From contig JAKQYG010000045.1 in assembly GCA_023356515.1 (NCBI GenBank), positions 1 through 15,221 of the forward strand: DNA of 15,221 nucleotides. Direction: 5' to 3'. How positions within the stretch are numbered: position 1 is the first letter of the stretch; every line of letters begins with the position of its first letter. Positions 13,578 to 15,221 of the stretch are shown here, one piece after another. The translations under genes were made by a program, and so were the position numbers. The notes beneath the pieces are model-generated. The model searched no databases and had not been told where the DNA came from. It saw only the letters and a program-made list of their open reading frames with translations. The DNA is from Trichodesmium sp. MAG_R04. Its GTDB lineage: Bacteria; Cyanobacteriota; Cyanobacteriia; Cyanobacteriales; Microcoleaceae.

Positions 13578-14285
13578 ATGACCAATCAAAATAAACCTAT
13601 TGTTATTTCCCCATCTATATTATCGGCAGATTTTAGTCGCCTTGGAGATGAAGTCCGAGCTATAGATAAAGCTGGTGCTGACTGGATTCATGTTGATGTA
13701 ATGGATGGCCGTTTTGTGCCTAATATTACTATTGGCCCATTAATTGTTAAAGCACTTCGTCCTGTTACTAAAAAACCTCTTGATGTCCACTTAATGATTG
13801 TGGAACCAGAGAAATATGTTGAAGATTTTGCTAAGGCAGGTGCTGATATTATATCTATTCACGCTGAACATAATGCTTCACCTCATTTACACCGAACTCT
13901 AGGCCAAATTAGGGAGCTGGGTAAGCAAGCAGGTGTAGTTCTTAATCCTTCTACACCTCTAGAATTAATTGAATATGTTCTAGATTTATGTGACTTGGTA
14001 TTAATTATGAGTGTCAACCCTGGTTTTGGGGGTCAAAGTTTTATTCCTGCAGTCCTTCCTAAAATCCGTAAGCTTCGTAAAATATGTGATGACCGAGGAC
14101 TCGATCCTTGGATTGAAGTTGATGGTGGTCTGAAAACTAATAATACTTGGCAGGTATTAGAAGCTGGTGCTAATGCTATTGTTGCAGGTTCTGCTGTTTT
14201 TAAAGCTGATGATTATGCAGAGGCTATTAATGGTATTCGTAATAGTAAACGTCCTGTTCCTGAACGTCCTTTAGCTACTGTTTAA
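13578..14285 (+). CDS. rpe: Ribulose-phosphate 3-epimerase
   Basis: The product is 235 residues, the normal Rpe length. It interconverts ribulose 5-phosphate and xylulose 5-phosphate in the Calvin and pentose-phosphate cycles, in the cytoplasm. The TIM-barrel signatures are all present: SPSILSADF at 11-19, HVDVMDG at 38-44 with metal ligand His38 and acid/base Asp40, DVHLM at 69-73 with His71, the phosphate-binding loop MSVNPGFGGQSF at 144-155, and EVDGG at 180-184 with acid/base Asp182, followed by AGSAVF for the second phosphate grip. The codons upstream of the ATG (from a GTG at 13527) do not look like family sequence. The gene stands alone on the plus strand, flanked by minus-strand genes, with a strong terminator about 230 nt downstream. 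Confidence 0.97.
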   Translation: MTNQNKPIVISPSILSADFSRLGDEVRAIDKAGADWIHVDVMDGRFVPNITIGPLIVKALRPVTKKPLDVHLMIVEPEKYVEDFAKAGADIISIHAEHNASPHLHRTLGQIRELGKQAGVVLNPSTPLELIEYVLDLCDLVLIMSVNPGFGGQSFIPAVLPKIRKLRKICDDRGLDPWIEVDGGLKTNNTWQVLEAGANAIVAGSAVFKADDYAEAINGIRNSKRPVPERPLATV

Positions 14286-14511
14286 ATACAAAAAACACTG
14301 TTTAACTGATGTTATAGTCGTTTAACAATAGAATTGAGACAAGTGTTTCTTGCTATGAAAGTATTTCAGGCAAAAAAATGTTTCATTCTTATTTAAAATG
14401 ACTATACCCATCCTATTATCTGAAACCCTTGATGTTTAGTTTTCAACTAATCGCTGAAACTATTGAAATATGCTTTAGCTACATAATATTAGCTGTTTAA
14501 TAAGAAGCTAT

Positions 14512-14553
14512 TAGAGTTAAAAATGGGTTATAAAATCCATTTTTAACTTTTTT
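14512..14553 (+). terminator. Intrinsic terminator downstream of rpe
   Basis: A perfect 11-bp stem, gttaaaaatgg (14516-14526) with ccatttttaac (14537-14547), has a 10-nt loop and is followed at once by six T residues (14548-14553). Pairing of upstream a/g bases with the T-run lengthens the stem slightly. The orientation fits transcripts on the plus strand. The stem is AT-rich apart from its loop end, so efficiency is uncertain. Confidence 0.75.
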
Positions 14554-14772
14554 GGGCTTGAAATACCTGAATCTTTAACCCCTACAAATATACTATTGTA
14601 CTCTAAAAATCTAAAACCTTTTATAAGTCATAGGATACTATAAATAGAGTATAGCAAACATTTGTTACAATTTTTTTTATGCTCTAAGCAAAAGTAAAAA
14701 TTCAATCTTTTTGACCACATGTCGCACTTCAATTTGTAACGCAAAAAATTAACCACTATAATTTTCTTAATT

Positions 14773-14793
14773 ACTTTTGACTTCTGTCTTTGT
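14773..14793. repeat. Heptad run (acttctg type)
   Basis: The units acttttg (14773-14779), acttctg (14780-14786) and tctttgt (14787-14793) follow each other exactly and adjoin the module C copy. They match the heptads at the end of module A (478-498). Confidence 0.45.
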
Positions 14794-14796
14794 ATT

Positions 14797-14817
14797 ACAT
14801 TTTGTCGCTCAGAATGT
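14797..14817 (+). repeat. Short dispersed repeat (module C, copy 2)
   Basis: This 21-nt word matches 403-423 at 18 of 21 positions, including the shared first eleven bases acattttgtcg and the final gaatgt. At both places pyrimidine-rich heptads lie close by. Confidence 0.5.
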
Positions 14818-14851
14818 GTTTTTTTGCCTTTGTCAAGACCAGGTAAAATAT

Positions 14852-15221
14852 TTACTGAGTAACTTTAGCTAAAGTATCCTCCATTTGAGATAGTTTTACT
14901 GCACCAGAAAAAGTTTCTCCATTCATCACAAAGAAAGGTGTGCCAGAAATACCAATTTTTCGAGCTAATTTAAAATCTGTTTCAACTGAAGCGATCGCTT
15001 CTTGAGATTGACGATCGCTATTAAATTTATCTATGTCTAAACCTAAGTTATTAGCGATATCTATATATAATTGTTCTTCTAATTTATCTTGTTGTTGAAA
15101 TAAAGCGTCATGATATTCCCAAAATCTTCCTTGTTGTTGAGCTGCCCAAGCTGCTTTGGCTGCCGGAATTGCTTGGGGATGAATTCTGGTCAAAGGTAAA
15201 TGCTTAAATACTAAAGTTACT
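14852..15221 (-). CDS. DsbA-like thioredoxin-fold protein, C-terminal part (partial)
   Basis: The frame stays open to the right edge, giving about 122 residues. It reads VTLVFKHLPLTRIHPQA from the edge, so the real start lies outside the window and the TTG near 15193 is internal. The order of elements is that of DsbA/DsbG-like thiol-disulfide oxidoreductases. First comes the strand FKHLPL, then the helical insertion AAKAAWAAQQQGRFWEYHDALFQQQ, then a second helical part (LYIDIANNLGLDIDKF). The cis-proline loop GISGTPFFVMNG follows, with a final strand and helix (GAVKLSQMEDTLAKV). The CXXC active site would be upstream, off the window, so redox activity cannot be confirmed. In cyanobacteria such proteins are usually periplasmic or thylakoid-lumenal. 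Two GATCGC-type sites, one a HIP1 octamer (14991-14998), lie within it. Confidence 0.88.
   Translation of the reverse strand, partial: VTLVFKHLPLTRIHPQAIPAAKAAWAAQQQGRFWEYHDALFQQQDKLEEQLYIDIANNLGLDIDKFNSDRQSQEAIASVETDFKLARKIGISGTPFFVMNGETFSGAVKLSQMEDTLAKVTQ

Larger units (their letters stand above)
14286..14851. other. Long intergenic region after rpe
   Basis: These 566 bp contain no supported gene. A strong intrinsic terminator lies at 14512-14553; the 226 nt between the rpe stop and that hairpin could be a long 3' UTR or an independent small RNA. Beyond it come AT-rich sequence, a short heptad run (14773-14793) and a copy of module C (14797-14817). The DsbA-like gene ends at 14852 reading towards this region. 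Confidence 0.65.

Noticed and set aside
1..15221. CRISPR array, tRNA, rRNA or prophage
   Set aside because: No regularly spaced repeats with unique spacers, no cloverleaf or rRNA-like sequence, and no phage structural or integrase genes were seen. The tandem repeats present are 7-8 nt units, far too short for CRISPR.

Overview
The window is a stretch of cyanobacterial chromosome, most likely from a low-GC filamentous (Oscillatoriales-type) cyanobacterium. Five HIP1 octamers (GCGATCGC, starting near 250, 1857, 7107, 7776 and 14991), an AT-rich background, wide intergenic gaps and several families of heptanucleotide tandem repeats all point that way. The loose packing (roughly three quarters coding) recalls Trichodesmium- or Okeania-like genomes, but the genus is inferred from style only.

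Layout. Positions 1-658: the possible start of a minus-strand gene leaving the window, then repeat-rich DNA. Positions 659-3576 (minus): a double-ATPase peptide-type ABC transporter subunit, preceded by a translationally coupled pair, a PatD-like protein and a zf-TFIIB-type zinc-ribbon protein. Positions 4035-6311 (plus): a full-length bifunctional Rel/SpoT (p)ppGpp synthetase-hydrolase with a long upstream region that contains a perfect GTA-N8-TAC NtcA-type site. Positions 6720-8099 (plus): a class-3-type aldehyde dehydrogenase, convergent with a PlsC-type acyltransferase (8213-8911, minus). Positions 9362-11266 (minus): two 210-residue 2OG-Fe(II) dioxygenase paralogues, about 50% identical by hand count and separated by 639 bp of repeat DNA. 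Positions 11399-13291 (minus): an LCP (LytR-CpsA-Psr) cell-envelope protein and a small membrane protein. Positions 13578-14285 (plus): ribulose-phosphate 3-epimerase (rpe). Positions 14852-15221 (minus): the C-terminal part of a DsbA-like thioredoxin-fold protein running off the right edge.

Functionally this is mostly a housekeeping neighbourhood (stringent response, Calvin/pentose-phosphate enzyme, lipid acylation, envelope polymer attachment) with no single obvious pathway joining the genes. The clearest functional pairs are the PatD-like/zinc-ribbon couple (ATGA overlap) and the two oxygenases. The most unusual content is non-coding. There is a two-module dispersed repeat whose modules have opposite relative orientation at two loci. 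There are several different heptad-repeat families, one of which encodes the C-terminal tail of the ABC ATPase. A 159-bp MITE-like element lies just upstream of the acyltransferase. A two-hairpin structured segment sits between the membrane-protein gene and rpe. A strong intrinsic terminator lies 230 nt beyond rpe. No CRISPR array, rRNA or tRNA was seen.
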